This document shows positions 17,031 through 26,074 of a stretch of 64,000 nucleotides of DNA, one piece after another. Position numbers and translations under genes: made by a program. Each line of letters starts with the position of its first letter. Within the stretch, counting starts at the first letter, position 1. Source of the DNA: Dehalococcoidia bacterium (GTDB lineage Bacteria; Chloroflexota; Dehalococcoidia; Bin125); the NCBI GenBank assembly GCA_022828105.1, contig JAJEJC010000010.1:1-64000 (forward strand). Reading direction: 5' to 3'. The notes beneath the pieces are model-generated. The model saw only the letters and a program-made list of their open reading frames with translations, ran no database searches and was not told the origin of the DNA.

Positions 17031-17792
17031 ATGAGCGAGATCATTGAAGTTGCCGTAGATGGCGCGGTGCGAACCGTCACGCTGAACCGACCGGAGAAGC
17101 GCAACGCGCTGAACAGCGAGATGCTGACCGAGTTGCACGCCGCGTTCGCCGGCGGGCCGTCGGCGGACGAGCGTGTTGCGGTGGTCCGCGCCAACGGACC
17201 CGTCTTCTGCGCGGGACTCGACCTGCGCGAACGCGAGGAAGGCCTGCCCGGCGGCGACGTCTCGATCGAGCAGATGCTCGACGCGATCCAGCACTGGCCG
17301 CTGCCGGTCGTCGCCGTCGTCCAGGGCGACGCCATCGCCGGCGGCAACGAGCTGGCCCTGCACTGCGACTTCGTCGTCGCCGATGTCGAGGCAAAGTTCG
17401 GCATGTCGCTGGCCCAGATTGGCCTCGCGCCGTCCTGGTTCCTGGCCAAGAAGTTGATCGAAGTCGCCGGTCCGGTGGCGACCAAGGAGATCCTTCTGCT
17501 CGGCGACCGCATTCCCGCCTGGCGGATGCACGAGTGGGGCGTGATCGCCCGCGTCGCGAACGCCGAGGAACTCGAAGAAGCAGCCGAAACCGTGATCGAG
17601 CGACTGAGTAAGAACGCCCCCCTCAGTCTGCGCGCGATGAAGGCGCTGATCAACCGAGAAATGGACTTCCGCGATCACATCCCGCATGAGGATGTCGACG
17701 AACTCGTCGCCGCGGCCAGAAACTCCAGCGACGCCAAAGAGGGCATCCGAGCTCTCTTCGAGCGCCGCCCAGCAGAGTTCGCCGGGGAATAG
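17031..17792 (+). CDS. Enoyl-CoA hydratase/isomerase family protein
   Basis: 253 residues with the crotonase fold: LNRPEKRNALN, the oxyanion-hole segment FCAGLDLRE and the AIAGGNELALHCD motif. Hydratases use two Glu. The second is retained (Glu153 in ATKEILLLG), but the first position (normally in a PE motif) is Leu127 in MSLAQIG. Crotonases with only the second Glu are often delta-enoyl-CoA isomerases, so an isomerase role is at least as likely as hydration. It is the last gene of the acyl-CoA operon and ends 12 bases before the convergent CocE gene. Confidence 0.9.
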   Translation: MSEIIEVAVDGAVRTVTLNRPEKRNALNSEMLTELHAAFAGGPSADERVAVVRANGPVFCAGLDLREREEGLPGGDVSIEQMLDAIQHWPLPVVAVVQGDAIAGGNELALHCDFVVADVEAKFGMSLAQIGLAPSWFLAKKLIEVAGPVATKEILLLGDRIPAWRMHEWGVIARVANAEELEEAAETVIERLSKNAPLSLRAMKALINREMDFRDHIPHEDVDELVAAARNSSDAKEGIRALFERRPAEFAGE

Positions 17793-17804
17793 CCGAGCGG
17801 CTTG

Positions 17805-19706
17805 CTAGCGCGACATCGGCGCGTCGGACGGGCGGCGGAAGGCGAAGCCGTCGGAGTTTCCGTTGAAGCCTCCCTCGACGACCTGTGCCGTTGGCGTGAC
17901 CGACTCGTTGACGGTTGGCAGGATCAGCCTTGACGCCCGCTCGCCGCCGATGCTGATGGTCAGCGTCGCCTGGTCACCCTGGGTGGGGACGACGAGGTTG
18001 TCCGCATCGGCGGCCGCGATGGTCAGGCGGACGCGCTGACTGGCCCGGACGATGGCCGAGACCGGATACATCTCGACCTGGACGTCCATCGCTTCGCCGG
18101 GGTTGACCGGCGCGAGGTCGGCCTTGCTCCAGCTATGCCAGACCGGACCCTCGTGACCGCCGGGATCGTCGCCGACTCGGCGATGGGCGAAGTTGAGAAA
18201 TCCCTCCGAGAGGTAGGCGGCCGATCCGTCCGCGGCGATCTGCTCCAACGTCACGACGACCGCGCCGCGGTCTGAAGATGTCGCGAGCTCAAGCTGGACG
18301 GCCGGCCATCCGGTGATCTCGACGTCATCCGCCAGCGGCTCGCTGGTGAAGCTCAGGCAGCTCTCGGCGCGCGCGTTGAGGTCGACCGTGTTGACGTAGA
18401 GATCCTGGCTGTAGTAGCTGTGCCGGCTCATTGTGCCCAGGCTCACGTCGTGGTCCACCTCGTACGTGACCTGCTCAGCGGCATTCGGGCGAGAGTCGGA
18501 GAGCGCGCCGTCGGCGCCGAGCCAGTGCGACCGGCTGCGCGCCTCGGGCAGCGGAAGGCGCGGGGCTGACTTCCACTGCGTCGCGCCCGACGGCTCGCTT
18601 GCGCCGTAGTGAACCTGCGGATCGTCCATCACGCCGTTGTCGACGTCCCTGAGCCAGTAATCGAACCAGCGCAGCAACTCGGGGTCGCCGCCCTGTCCGT
18701 GATTCCAGGGACCAACGATCATCTTCTTGGGGACGTCCAGACGATTGAACGCGTCGATCAGATAGCCAGGGAATGTCAGGTCCCACCAGCCGGTGACGAG
18801 ATATGTGGGCACACCACTTGCGTTGATCAGGTCGGTGGAGTCGAACCAGCCGCTGCCGACCTCACCCAGGCCGATGTCAGGTCGCGGCTGGCGACGCATC
18901 AGGCCGTCGTACGACGACATCCGCGTGACATCGCGCGGGTCCATCTCCGAGAACGCTTCGACCCAGCGATACCCGTCGGGCGAGTGCGAGTCCATTGCGT
19001 CTCGTTGCAGAGCGTCGCCGTCGGGACCGTCAACGGGGGCGGACTGTTCGTGTTCGGAGAGGCCCTTGTGCAACTGTTCCCAGACGCGGGCGAAGCTGCT
19101 GATTGCCAGGCCGCCGTCGACATAACACTGCGGCAGCCCCGGGTATTGCGGAGCGATGCACTTGAGGCCCTCGGGCTGGTGCGCGGCCGTGAAGAACTGG
19201 ATCATTCCCTCGTAGGAAATGCCGACCATGCCGACACGGCCGGTCGACCAGTCCTGTGCGCAAATCCAGTCGATCACCTCGGCAATGTCATGGCCGGCCA
19301 GCCAGGAGTCGTTGTACAGCTCGCCGAAGGAAGCGCCGGTGCCGCGCAGGTCGAGCGAGACAAAGCGATAGCCGTGGTGGATCAGGTCCCGCGCGATGGG
19401 GCGCTCCTCGTACTGCGTGACCAGCTCGCCCGGCTCAATCGCGCGCAGCTCGTGCTGGTAGCGCGCCGCCGACGTGCCCTCGCCGGTCAGGACGAACGAG
19501 CGGCGGTACGGCGTCGCATGCAGCACGGTCGGCGACGGAGACTCGATCCGCCGACCGTCGAGCGCAGGATGCAGGACATCGATGGCGATCCGGCAGCCGT
19601 CCTGCATCGTCAGGTAGAACGACTCTCGCTCGTAGCCGTCGGCGACGACCTCGGTGTAACCCTCGTAGACGCCGAGCATTGATCGTTGGGATTGTTGGTC
19701 TGACAT
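17805..19706 (-). CDS. CocE/NonD-family hydrolase
   Basis: 633 residues: an alpha/beta-hydrolase domain (about 25-350) with DLRGTGASFG and nucleophile motif GISYEG (Ser164), then a C-terminal jelly-roll domain (about 380-620, with ITGWPAVQLELATSS and VRLTIAAAD). This is the X-Pro dipeptidyl-peptidase/cocaine-esterase architecture; members hydrolyse esters or amides. Substrate unknown. No signal peptide is evident. It is divergent from the P450 gene (95-base gap), so co-regulation is plausible. Confidence 0.9.
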   Translation of the reverse strand: MSDQQSQRSMLGVYEGYTEVVADGYERESFYLTMQDGCRIAIDVLHPALDGRRIESPSPTVLHATPYRRSFVLTGEGTSAARYQHELRAIEPGELVTQYEERPIARDLIHHGYRFVSLDLRGTGASFGELYNDSWLAGHDIAEVIDWICAQDWSTGRVGMVGISYEGMIQFFTAAHQPEGLKCIAPQYPGLPQCYVDGGLAISSFARVWEQLHKGLSEHEQSAPVDGPDGDALQRDAMDSHSPDGYRWVEAFSEMDPRDVTRMSSYDGLMRRQPRPDIGLGEVGSGWFDSTDLINASGVPTYLVTGWWDLTFPGYLIDAFNRLDVPKKMIVGPWNHGQGGDPELLRWFDYWLRDVDNGVMDDPQVHYGASEPSGATQWKSAPRLPLPEARSRSHWLGADGALSDSRPNAAEQVTYEVDHDVSLGTMSRHSYYSQDLYVNTVDLNARAESCLSFTSEPLADDVEITGWPAVQLELATSSDRGAVVVTLEQIAADGSAAYLSEGFLNFAHRRVGDDPGGHEGPVWHSWSKADLAPVNPGEAMDVQVEMYPVSAIVRASQRVRLTIAAADADNLVVPTQGDQATLTISIGGERASRLILPTVNESVTPTAQVVEGGFNGNSDGFAFRRPSDAPMSR

Positions 19707-19801
19707 GGCATTGCTCCTCACTGGGCACGTACGGGCCAGTACAGATTGATACGCTCGGAGTGAGGATACCCGCGCCGCAAGCATCGAGCGGGAGAGGGAT
19801 C

Positions 19802-21076
19802 ATGACGACAATGGCCAGCGGACTCGACCGGATCGACCTGGTCACGCCCGAACGCTACGGCAGCGAAGGCTATCCCTGGGACGACTGGAAGCTGCTGCGC
19901 CGCGAGGCGCCCGTCTACTGGTACGACCGACCGGACGTGACGCCGTTCTGGGCGATCACGAAGTACGACGACATCCAGCAGATCTCCCGCGATCCGGAGA
20001 CGTTCATCAGCAGCCAACGCCTCGTGATCCGCTCGGCCGGCTCGGGCGACGGCGGGGCCACCGATCCCTCGCTGACGGTGCCCAATCTGATCAACATGGA
20101 CCCGCCCGAGCACGGCAAGTACCGCAACGCGACCAGCCGCCGATTTTCTCCGCGCGGCATGCGGTTGCTGGAGGATCGAATCGACGAGATCGCCGAGGAC
20201 GTGATCGACGACGCGGCGGCCCACCTGGTCAGTCAGCTCACCGATCGGCGGGAGATGGACTTCGTCCGGGATGTGTCCGCGCGCATGCCGCTGGCAGCCA
20301 TCTGCGAACTGCTGGCGGTCGATCGCGAGTCCTGGGAGGATCTGTTCCGCTGGACCAATGAGTTCCTCGGCTCGGAAGACCCCGAGTACCAGCAGGGACG
20401 CACCCGCCGCGAGACCTGGCATTCGGGGATGCGCGGCCTGCAGGGCTACTTCTTGGCCCACATCGAGCGCAAGCGCCGTCAGCCGGACGAGAGTGTGATG
20501 ACCACGCTGGTCCAGGCCGAGATCGACGGCGAGCCGATGCCCGACCACATGATTCTCTCCTACGCGATTCTGCTGATCCTGGCCGGCAACGAGACGACTC
20601 GGAACGCCACTTCGGGCGGGATGCAGGCATTGATCGAGCATCCCGACCAGTTTGCGCTACTGCGCGATCAGCCGGACCTCCTCGACAGCGCCGTCGAGGA
20701 GATGCTGCGCTGGACGTCTCCAGTGGTCCACTTCGCCCGCACCGTGACGCGGGACACGGAAATCCGCGGCGTGCCGATCAAGGCCGGCGAGACGCTGGCC
20801 ATGTGGTATCCCTCGGCCAATCGCGACGAGGACGTGTTCGACAACCCCGACCTTTTCGACATCACGAGGTCGCCCAACGACCACCTGGCCTTCGGCGGTT
20901 TCGGCGAGCACTTCTGCCTCGGCGCGAACCTCGCCCGCCTCGAAATGCGCTCCATCTTCCGCCACCTGATCGACAAACTCGACGACTTCGCCATCGACGG
21001 CGAAGTCGAGCGGCTCTCGTCGGGGCTGATTGGTGGGATCAAGCGTTTGCCGGTGTCGTACTCGGTGCGTAGCTAG
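19802..21076 (+). CDS. Cytochrome P450
   Basis: 424 residues, soluble bacterial type. I-helix oxygen-activation motif AGNETT (Glu264-Thr266), ExxR in VEEMLRW, and heme-ligand loop FGGFGEHFCLGANLAR with Cys372. The DPPEHGKYRN segment and AGNETT resemble the bacterial CYP families that hydroxylate terpenes, steroids or fatty acids; it is not assignable to a numbered family here. Redox partners are not in the window. The start has RBS GGGAGAGGG. Confidence 0.95.
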   Translation: MTTMASGLDRIDLVTPERYGSEGYPWDDWKLLRREAPVYWYDRPDVTPFWAITKYDDIQQISRDPETFISSQRLVIRSAGSGDGGATDPSLTVPNLINMDPPEHGKYRNATSRRFSPRGMRLLEDRIDEIAEDVIDDAAAHLVSQLTDRREMDFVRDVSARMPLAAICELLAVDRESWEDLFRWTNEFLGSEDPEYQQGRTRRETWHSGMRGLQGYFLAHIERKRRQPDESVMTTLVQAEIDGEPMPDHMILSYAILLILAGNETTRNATSGGMQALIEHPDQFALLRDQPDLLDSAVEEMLRWTSPVVHFARTVTRDTEIRGVPIKAGETLAMWYPSANRDEDVFDNPDLFDITRSPNDHLAFGGFGEHFCLGANLARLEMRSIFRHLIDKLDDFAIDGEVERLSSGLIGGIKRLPVSYSVRS

Positions 21077-21102
21077 TCAACCCGACATGTATGCGTGGGC
21101 CA

Positions 21103-21873
21103 TCAGTCGGCGACGATGTCCCATGCTCGAAGTCCGTAGACGCCAGGAGCAGTTCTAATGAAGGTGGACCGGGAGCCGTTCTCGTTGATCTCGACGACAA
21201 GGCGGGAGTTCACGGTTGCTTCTGGGGTCTTTCCAGTGGTCCTCCACGCTCCGGATGACAACAGTCGGTCAGTGATTTCTCTGTAGTGCAGTGGTTCTCC
21301 TGCGCGGCTCAGGACGAAGGCGATCTTCTCCACGAGGGGTACTCCCTCTGGAACGGCAAGGCTCTCGAAGGAAGAGTCTCGTGAGGACGCAGAGTGTTCG
21401 AGGCGTTGAGCCCTGACTTCTCGGGCTGGAGCTCTGCGCGAGAGGTCGTAGGTGCCTCTGGAAACTCTTGTAAGTCGATGGTCATTGAAGTAGCGAGACA
21501 GCAATGTGTTTGCCTCTCCCTTGCCGCCAATCTCAAACCCCCGATTGACCAGAACTTCGTGAATCTTCTCGTAGTGCATTGGTGCGCCGTGCTCACGGAT
21601 GAGGTCTACGACAGCGTCTGCATCGGCGAACGGTCGTCGGACGACTCTGCCTGGGACGGCACTGCCGTTTGACTGGTCGTTAGACAATAGGCTCCGTAGC
21701 TGGTCAACCCGGTGAGCCGCCTCGAGACGTCCATCGCGTGCCGTGGTTAGGCCTCTCTCTAGATTCGCAATCTCGGCGTCGTATTCCTTGATCGACTGCT
21801 GTAAGGCCCTGATCTGCTCCTTGACGATCTCGACGAAGCCTTCTTGGAACCCGCTGGTAGCGTTCTGTGCCAT
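21103..21873 (-). CDS. Coiled-coil protein with two HARE-HTH-like winged helices
   Basis: 256 residues. N-terminal coiled coil (about 10-65, IKEYDAEIANLERGL). Then two winged-helix units of similar pattern: residues about 85-145 (HYEKIHEVLVNRGF ... LTRVSRGTYDLS) and 182-252 (HYREITDRLLSSGAW ... TFIRTAPGVYGL). The pattern 'G.P.HY.EI...L...G' plus 'F.R...GVYGL' matches the HARE-HTH domain found in RNA polymerase delta subunit and some restriction endonucleases, where it is thought to bind DNA. Base composition looks visibly lower in GC than the neighbours, hinting at transfer. It stands alone, with no methylase or nuclease next to it. Confidence 0.7.
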   Translation of the reverse strand: MAQNATSGFQEGFVEIVKEQIRALQQSIKEYDAEIANLERGLTTARDGRLEAAHRVDQLRSLLSNDQSNGSAVPGRVVRRPFADADAVVDLIREHGAPMHYEKIHEVLVNRGFEIGGKGEANTLLSRYFNDHRLTRVSRGTYDLSRRAPAREVRAQRLEHSASSRDSSFESLAVPEGVPLVEKIAFVLSRAGEPLHYREITDRLLSSGAWRTTGKTPEATVNSRLVVEINENGSRSTFIRTAPGVYGLRAWDIVAD

Positions 21874-22103
21874 GTCGCCTCTCCTTCTGCTGGGCTATAT
21901 AGGAATGTTAGCACGGACTTTCAGGGCCTGTCAAGCGTTGTGCACAGCATTGTCAGCATTCTCTGCCAGCGAAGCTCTCCTCTAGGCAGATGTTCGTCAG
22001 AGTCGTAGCGCCTTGAGGATCTTGGTCGGGGCGCGCTGCCTCCATCCTGTGGTCAAGACAGCTCAGACAGGGGGCTTCCGATTGAAAGAGAGGGCAGCCA
22101 CAG

Positions 22104-22865
22104 CTACAGCGTGGCGCCCCCGTCGACGGTGATCGTCTGACCCGTCACGAAGACGTTCCGCTCGATCAGGGCGACGATGGCGTCGGCGCAGGTCTCCGGG
22201 GTCGCCACGCCTCGCAATGGGGCAGTCTGACCGAGACGCTGCCGCCCTGCTTCGTAGGTGTCCTCGCCGAGGCCGCCGCGCAGCCAGCGGCCCTCGATGA
22301 AGCCGGGAGCGATGGTATTGATCCGGATTTCCGGGCCCAGCACCCGTGCCAGCGACTTGGTGATCACGTTCACGCCCGCCTTGCTCGCCGCATACGGGAT
22401 ACAGGAGCCGCCGCCGCCCGCGCCCGCGACGCTGCTGACGTTCACAACCGCGCCTTCTCCCGCCGCCCTCATGTGCGGCGCGGCGGCGCGGGTGCAGTTG
22501 AACACGCCGCGCAGGTTCGCGCCGAGGATGTCGTCCCAGACCTCGTCGGTCACGGCCTCCAGGTCGTCGTGGGCGATGAAGTGAGTCATGCCTGCGTTGT
22601 TGACCAGGATCTCCAGGTGACCAAACTCGTCAATCGCTGCCTGGATCAACTTGCGGCAGTCGGCGTCGGCGCGGGTATCGGCTTGCACCGCGATGGCCGC
22701 GCCGCCTGCTGCCTGAATCTCGTCAACGACGCGCTGCCCCGCGTCCGCGCCGCGGAAGTAGTTGACGGCGACCGAAGCGCCAAGCGAGGCGAGCAGCTTG
22801 GCCGTCGCTTCGCCGACGCCGGAGGACGATCCCGTCACGACCGCGACCTTGCCGTTGATCTCCAT
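22104..22865 (-). CDS. SDR-family oxidoreductase (3-oxoacyl reductase-like)
   Basis: 253 residues, classical SDR: VTGSSSGVGEATA cofactor loop, NNAGMTHF, VNVSSVAG and PYAASKAGV (YxxxK), ending TGQTITVDGGATL as in FabG-type enzymes. NAD(P)H-dependent reduction or oxidation of a hydroxyl/keto group; substrate unknown. The start at MEINGK precedes the first Rossmann strand and has a purine-rich stretch (GGAGACAC) upstream. It is followed on the minus strand, across a repeat, by no coupled gene. Confidence 0.92.
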   Translation of the reverse strand: MEINGKVAVVTGSSSGVGEATAKLLASLGASVAVNYFRGADAGQRVVDEIQAAGGAAIAVQADTRADADCRKLIQAAIDEFGHLEILVNNAGMTHFIAHDDLEAVTDEVWDDILGANLRGVFNCTRAAAPHMRAAGEGAVVNVSSVAGAGGGGSCIPYAASKAGVNVITKSLARVLGPEIRINTIAPGFIEGRWLRGGLGEDTYEAGRQRLGQTAPLRGVATPETCADAIVALIERNVFVTGQTITVDGGATL

Positions 22866-22931
22866 GTGTGTGTCTCCGTTTGTACATGCGAGAGGCCGCT
22901 CCAACTGGAGCGGCCTCTGAACGTTTGAGGG

Positions 22932-22982
22932 AGCCCCCCTCTGTCCCTACGGGACATCTCCCCCCGCGCAGCGGGGGGAGAG
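22932..22982 (-). repeat. Interspersed palindromic repeat, copy 3 (inverted)
   Basis: Reverse-orientation copy between the SDR and the amidohydrolase. The second hairpin is GTCCC-GTA-GGGAC (read on its own strand), differing from the common GCC-GAA-GGC yet still fully paired. Confidence 0.9.
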
Positions 22983-22995
22983 ATTGAACCCGGGT

Positions 22996-24195
22996 TTATC
23001 CCCCGCCGCCGGCGGCGGCTGCTGCGGCGAGGCCGGCGGGCATCACCTCGGGGATGTCGATGTTGTAGAGCCTGGCCGAGTTTTCCCAGAGAATCTTGCG
23101 CTGCACGTCCTCCGGCTGACCGGAGAGGCCGGCCTCGATCGTCTCCTGCACGTTGCCGTAGAGGCAGGTCGGGTGCGGGAAGTCGGTCTCGAAGAGGATG
23201 TTGTCCGCGCCGATGTCCTCGATCAGCTTCTGCGGCGCGATCTTCTCGAACCAGTAGCAGGCGTAGACCTGGCGGCGGAAGTAGTCCGAGGGCATCATCT
23301 CGAACTCCGGCCGCGCTTTGCGGATATCGGCCGCGAGGAAGTGATAGTCGCAGCTCTCGAGGCAGAACGGCACCCAGCCGATGCCCGACTCGACTGAGAT
23401 GAACTTCAACTCAGGGAAGCGCGGCAGCACGCCGCAGAGCAACAGGTCGGTCATCTGCAGGCCGTTGGCCATGAACAGCACCGTCGACGTGCGCGCGTAG
23501 GTCACTTCGGGACCGTCCACGGCCAGGCGATCGGGCGTGAAGCCGTCGGTGAAGTCGCCGGAGCCGATGTGGAACGAGATGGGCAGGCCGGTGTCGGTAG
23601 CGATGTTCCAGAGCGGGTCCCAGTGCCGGTCGCCAAGGAACGGCTGGCCGTGCGACTGCGGGTCGCCGGTGAAGAGGATCCCGCGCATGCCCTTGGGCGC
23701 CACTCGCTCGATCTCCTTGACCGACGCATCGATGTCCCAGAAAGGAATCGAGATGTTGGCCACGAAGCGTTCCGGCGCGACCGAGATCCAGTCGATCTGG
23801 AAGTCGTTCCAGGCGCGCACGCAGTCGAGCATCAGCTCGGGATCCTTGAGCGAGAGGAAGCGTTGTGAGGCGAAGCCGGCCACGTTGGGATACAGCACCT
23901 GCGCGTAGACGCCGGTCTCGTCCATCAGCTTGAGCCGCTCGTGCACGTCGAAGGAGGCCGGATGCGCTTCCTCGTAGGTCGGTGGCGAGCTGGGGAACTT
24001 GCCCTTCCAGCCGGCAAACACGCCCGAGGGCGCGTTGGCGACCTTGTCGTCGCCGACGAACCAGGCGTTCGTGCCCTGGTCGTCCTGCTTGACGTGCAGC
24101 ACGCGGTCGCCCCACTTGGAGGAGACGCGCGAGGTCCAGAGGTCGGCGGGTTCGGTGATGTGGGTGTCGGCGTCGATGAATGTCTGGAACGCCAT
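22996..24195 (-). CDS. Amidohydrolase family protein (ACMSD-like TIM barrel)
   Basis: 399 residues. It starts with FIDADTHITEP, the metal-binding D-x-H strand of the amidohydrolase-2/ACMSD group, includes SFHIGSGDF, the ISVESGIGWVPF strand and ends with the metal-site ILFETDFPHPTCLYG. Members are metal-dependent decarboxylases or hydrolases of aromatic acids (e.g. gamma-resorcylate, ACMS). A long insertion with a WxxR region is typical of the large Chloroflexota/actinobacterial subgroup. The C-terminus is an Ala/Gly tail. Substrate unknown. Confidence 0.88.
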   Translation of the reverse strand: MAFQTFIDADTHITEPADLWTSRVSSKWGDRVLHVKQDDQGTNAWFVGDDKVANAPSGVFAGWKGKFPSSPPTYEEAHPASFDVHERLKLMDETGVYAQVLYPNVAGFASQRFLSLKDPELMLDCVRAWNDFQIDWISVAPERFVANISIPFWDIDASVKEIERVAPKGMRGILFTGDPQSHGQPFLGDRHWDPLWNIATDTGLPISFHIGSGDFTDGFTPDRLAVDGPEVTYARTSTVLFMANGLQMTDLLLCGVLPRFPELKFISVESGIGWVPFCLESCDYHFLAADIRKARPEFEMMPSDYFRRQVYACYWFEKIAPQKLIEDIGADNILFETDFPHPTCLYGNVQETIEAGLSGQPEDVQRKILWENSARLYNIDIPEVMPAGLAAAAAAGGGG

Positions 24196-24272
24196 GTGGA
24201 CTCCTTCGATTGGGCGAGTACGGATTGTGCGCATTGTAACGGCCGCAACACTCGGATGCGCGCAATGACTCG

Positions 24273-25985
24273 TTAGGGAATCACCGGCTCGCCCGAGATC
24301 GCCTTGATGATGTCGAAGTAGCTGATCACCACGACGAACACGAGCAGGGCGGCGAAGCCGGCCATGTGAACCAGGCCCTCGCGCTCGGGACTGATCTTCT
24401 TGCCGCGCCGCGCAATCTCAATCAGAACGAACATGATCCGCCCGCCGTCGAGCATCGGCAGGGGCAGGATGTTGATGATCGCCAGGTTGAGCGAGATCAG
24501 CGCGGCCAGCTCGATCAGTCGCGTCCAGCCGGCGCGGTCGACGACTTCTCCGGTCACGCGGGCGATGCCGACCGGACCGGACAGTTCGATCGGGTCGCCG
24601 CCGGCGATCCACGAACGGATCCGGTTGCGGACGAGGATGAACGTATCGCGGGTCTGGGTCCATCCCGCTACGACGGCCTCGCCCAGCGATGGACTGTGTC
24701 GCTCGATGACCCGCGAGGCGTCGGCGACGGAGATGCCGGTTGCGCCCTGGGGCACCTCGATCCTGGCGCCCGGCGGCGGATGCACGGGATCGATGTCGAG
24801 CGCGGCGTACACGGAGGCCATACGAACCGATTCGTCGATGGCGATGCTGAGCATCGTGTCGCCTTCCTCGGTCGTGTATGTGACGCCGCCGGGGAACTCC
24901 AGATCGAGCCCCTCGCGCAGTTCCTCGGTCTCAATGCCCCAGCCTGCAATCACGGATGCTGGGGAAACTCCGAGCCGGTCCGCAATCTCGTGCACCGAAT
25001 CTCCGGCCTGGACCACATGCTCCAACGGTTGCGGGGCAAGTCGGGCATGGACCACGGCCTCAAAGCGCTCAGGAGGCTGCGCGGCGCCGCCTGTGGCGAG
25101 CGCGTCGGTCGTCGGGCGCTCAATCGTAAAGACGAGATTCTCGCCCAGGTTGAGCTGAATCGCGCGCTGCAAGTCCAGCGAGTTGCGGATCTCATTTCCG
25201 TCAACCGCGATGATGCGGTCACCGGCTCTGAGGCCCGCCTGGTGCGCGGGAGCGTGTTCGATCGTGCTCGTGATCACCGCCGGTCCTGCGGAGACGTTGT
25301 CCGGAATCAGCGCGCCGAGCGCAAACAGGAACAGCGGCAGAATGGCGTTGACCGCCGCGCCCGCGGCAAGGATGCCAATCCGCGTCAGCCGCGACTTGGC
25401 TCCCAGCGATCGCGAATCGATGCCGACGGTCAGACCGCCGATCTCCGCTTCGCCCTTGTCGTTCAAGAACTGTGAGCGAATCTCGGGCGTCGTGTCGTAG
25501 TTGCGCGGGCGTGGATGATCGTGATCAGGCTGTTCCTCATGCGTCAAGGTCAGTGACCAACTGGTCTTGCGACCGTCCGCTTCGGTGTGGTCGAAGGCGA
25601 TCACGCGCTTGTTTTCGCCCATCGTGGACAGCATGCGTTCAATGAACTGGTCGGGCGAGACAACCCGCTTGCCGTTGACCTGGAGGATGCGGTCGCCGGG
25701 TACGAAGTGCTTGGTCATTCGCGAGTCGCGATCGACCGCGGTGATCAGCAGGCCCGAGGCCTCTTCGCCGGTCAGTCGGACGAACCCTCCGATCGGCAGC
25801 CAGTTGAATGAGTAGAGCGTCTCGCCGAACTGCCAACCCTTGCCGATTCGCGGTGGCAGGCCGACGCCAAACTCCTCGACTCGGACGCCGGCCAGCTTGG
25901 CGGCGACGAAGTGTCCAAGTTCGTGCAGGATGACGAGGCCCAGCAGGATGCCGATGAACGGCAGAATCGTCTCGACGAAGACCAT
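24273..25985 (-). CDS. rseP: RseP-type site-2 protease with two PDZ domains and a LysM-like insertion
   Basis: 570 residues, longer than the common 350-450. Intramembrane zinc protease: HELGH at 21-25 and LDG at 512-514 supply the zinc ligands. PDZ-like domains lie at about 75-150 and 230-310 (GLRAGDRIIAVDGNEI). Between the second PDZ and the last catalytic helices, residues 323-413 form two LysM-like repeats: HVVQAGDSVHEIADRLGVSP and YTTEEGDTMLSIAIDESVRM, each followed by a hydrophobic closing strand. LysM binds peptidoglycan or chitin, so this suggests cell-wall sensing by the protease. It is the last gene of the dxr operon, 89 bases downstream of dxr. Confidence 0.9.
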   Translation of the reverse strand: MVFVETILPFIGILLGLVILHELGHFVAAKLAGVRVEEFGVGLPPRIGKGWQFGETLYSFNWLPIGGFVRLTGEEASGLLITAVDRDSRMTKHFVPGDRILQVNGKRVVSPDQFIERMLSTMGENKRVIAFDHTEADGRKTSWSLTLTHEEQPDHDHPRPRNYDTTPEIRSQFLNDKGEAEIGGLTVGIDSRSLGAKSRLTRIGILAAGAAVNAILPLFLFALGALIPDNVSAGPAVITSTIEHAPAHQAGLRAGDRIIAVDGNEIRNSLDLQRAIQLNLGENLVFTIERPTTDALATGGAAQPPERFEAVVHARLAPQPLEHVVQAGDSVHEIADRLGVSPASVIAGWGIETEELREGLDLEFPGGVTYTTEEGDTMLSIAIDESVRMASVYAALDIDPVHPPPGARIEVPQGATGISVADASRVIERHSPSLGEAVVAGWTQTRDTFILVRNRIRSWIAGGDPIELSGPVGIARVTGEVVDRAGWTRLIELAALISLNLAIINILPLPMLDGGRIMFVLIEIARRGKKISPEREGLVHMAGFAALLVFVVVISYFDIIKAISGEPVIP

Positions 25986-26074
25986 GGGGTCAGCGTACTA
26001 GTGGATTCGGAGTGTCGTTCTCGCGGCGTCCCAGCTCGCTCAGTCCCCGGCGCACGCTCAGTGCTCGATGACGC

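Noticed and set aside
18609-19682. Long plus-strand reading frame opposite the CocE gene
   Set aside because: No recognisable domain; its residues mirror codon bias of the opposite CocE gene, which has clear motifs. Similar long opposite-strand frames at 2372-3430, 5643-6740 and 24366-25475 were dropped for the same reason.
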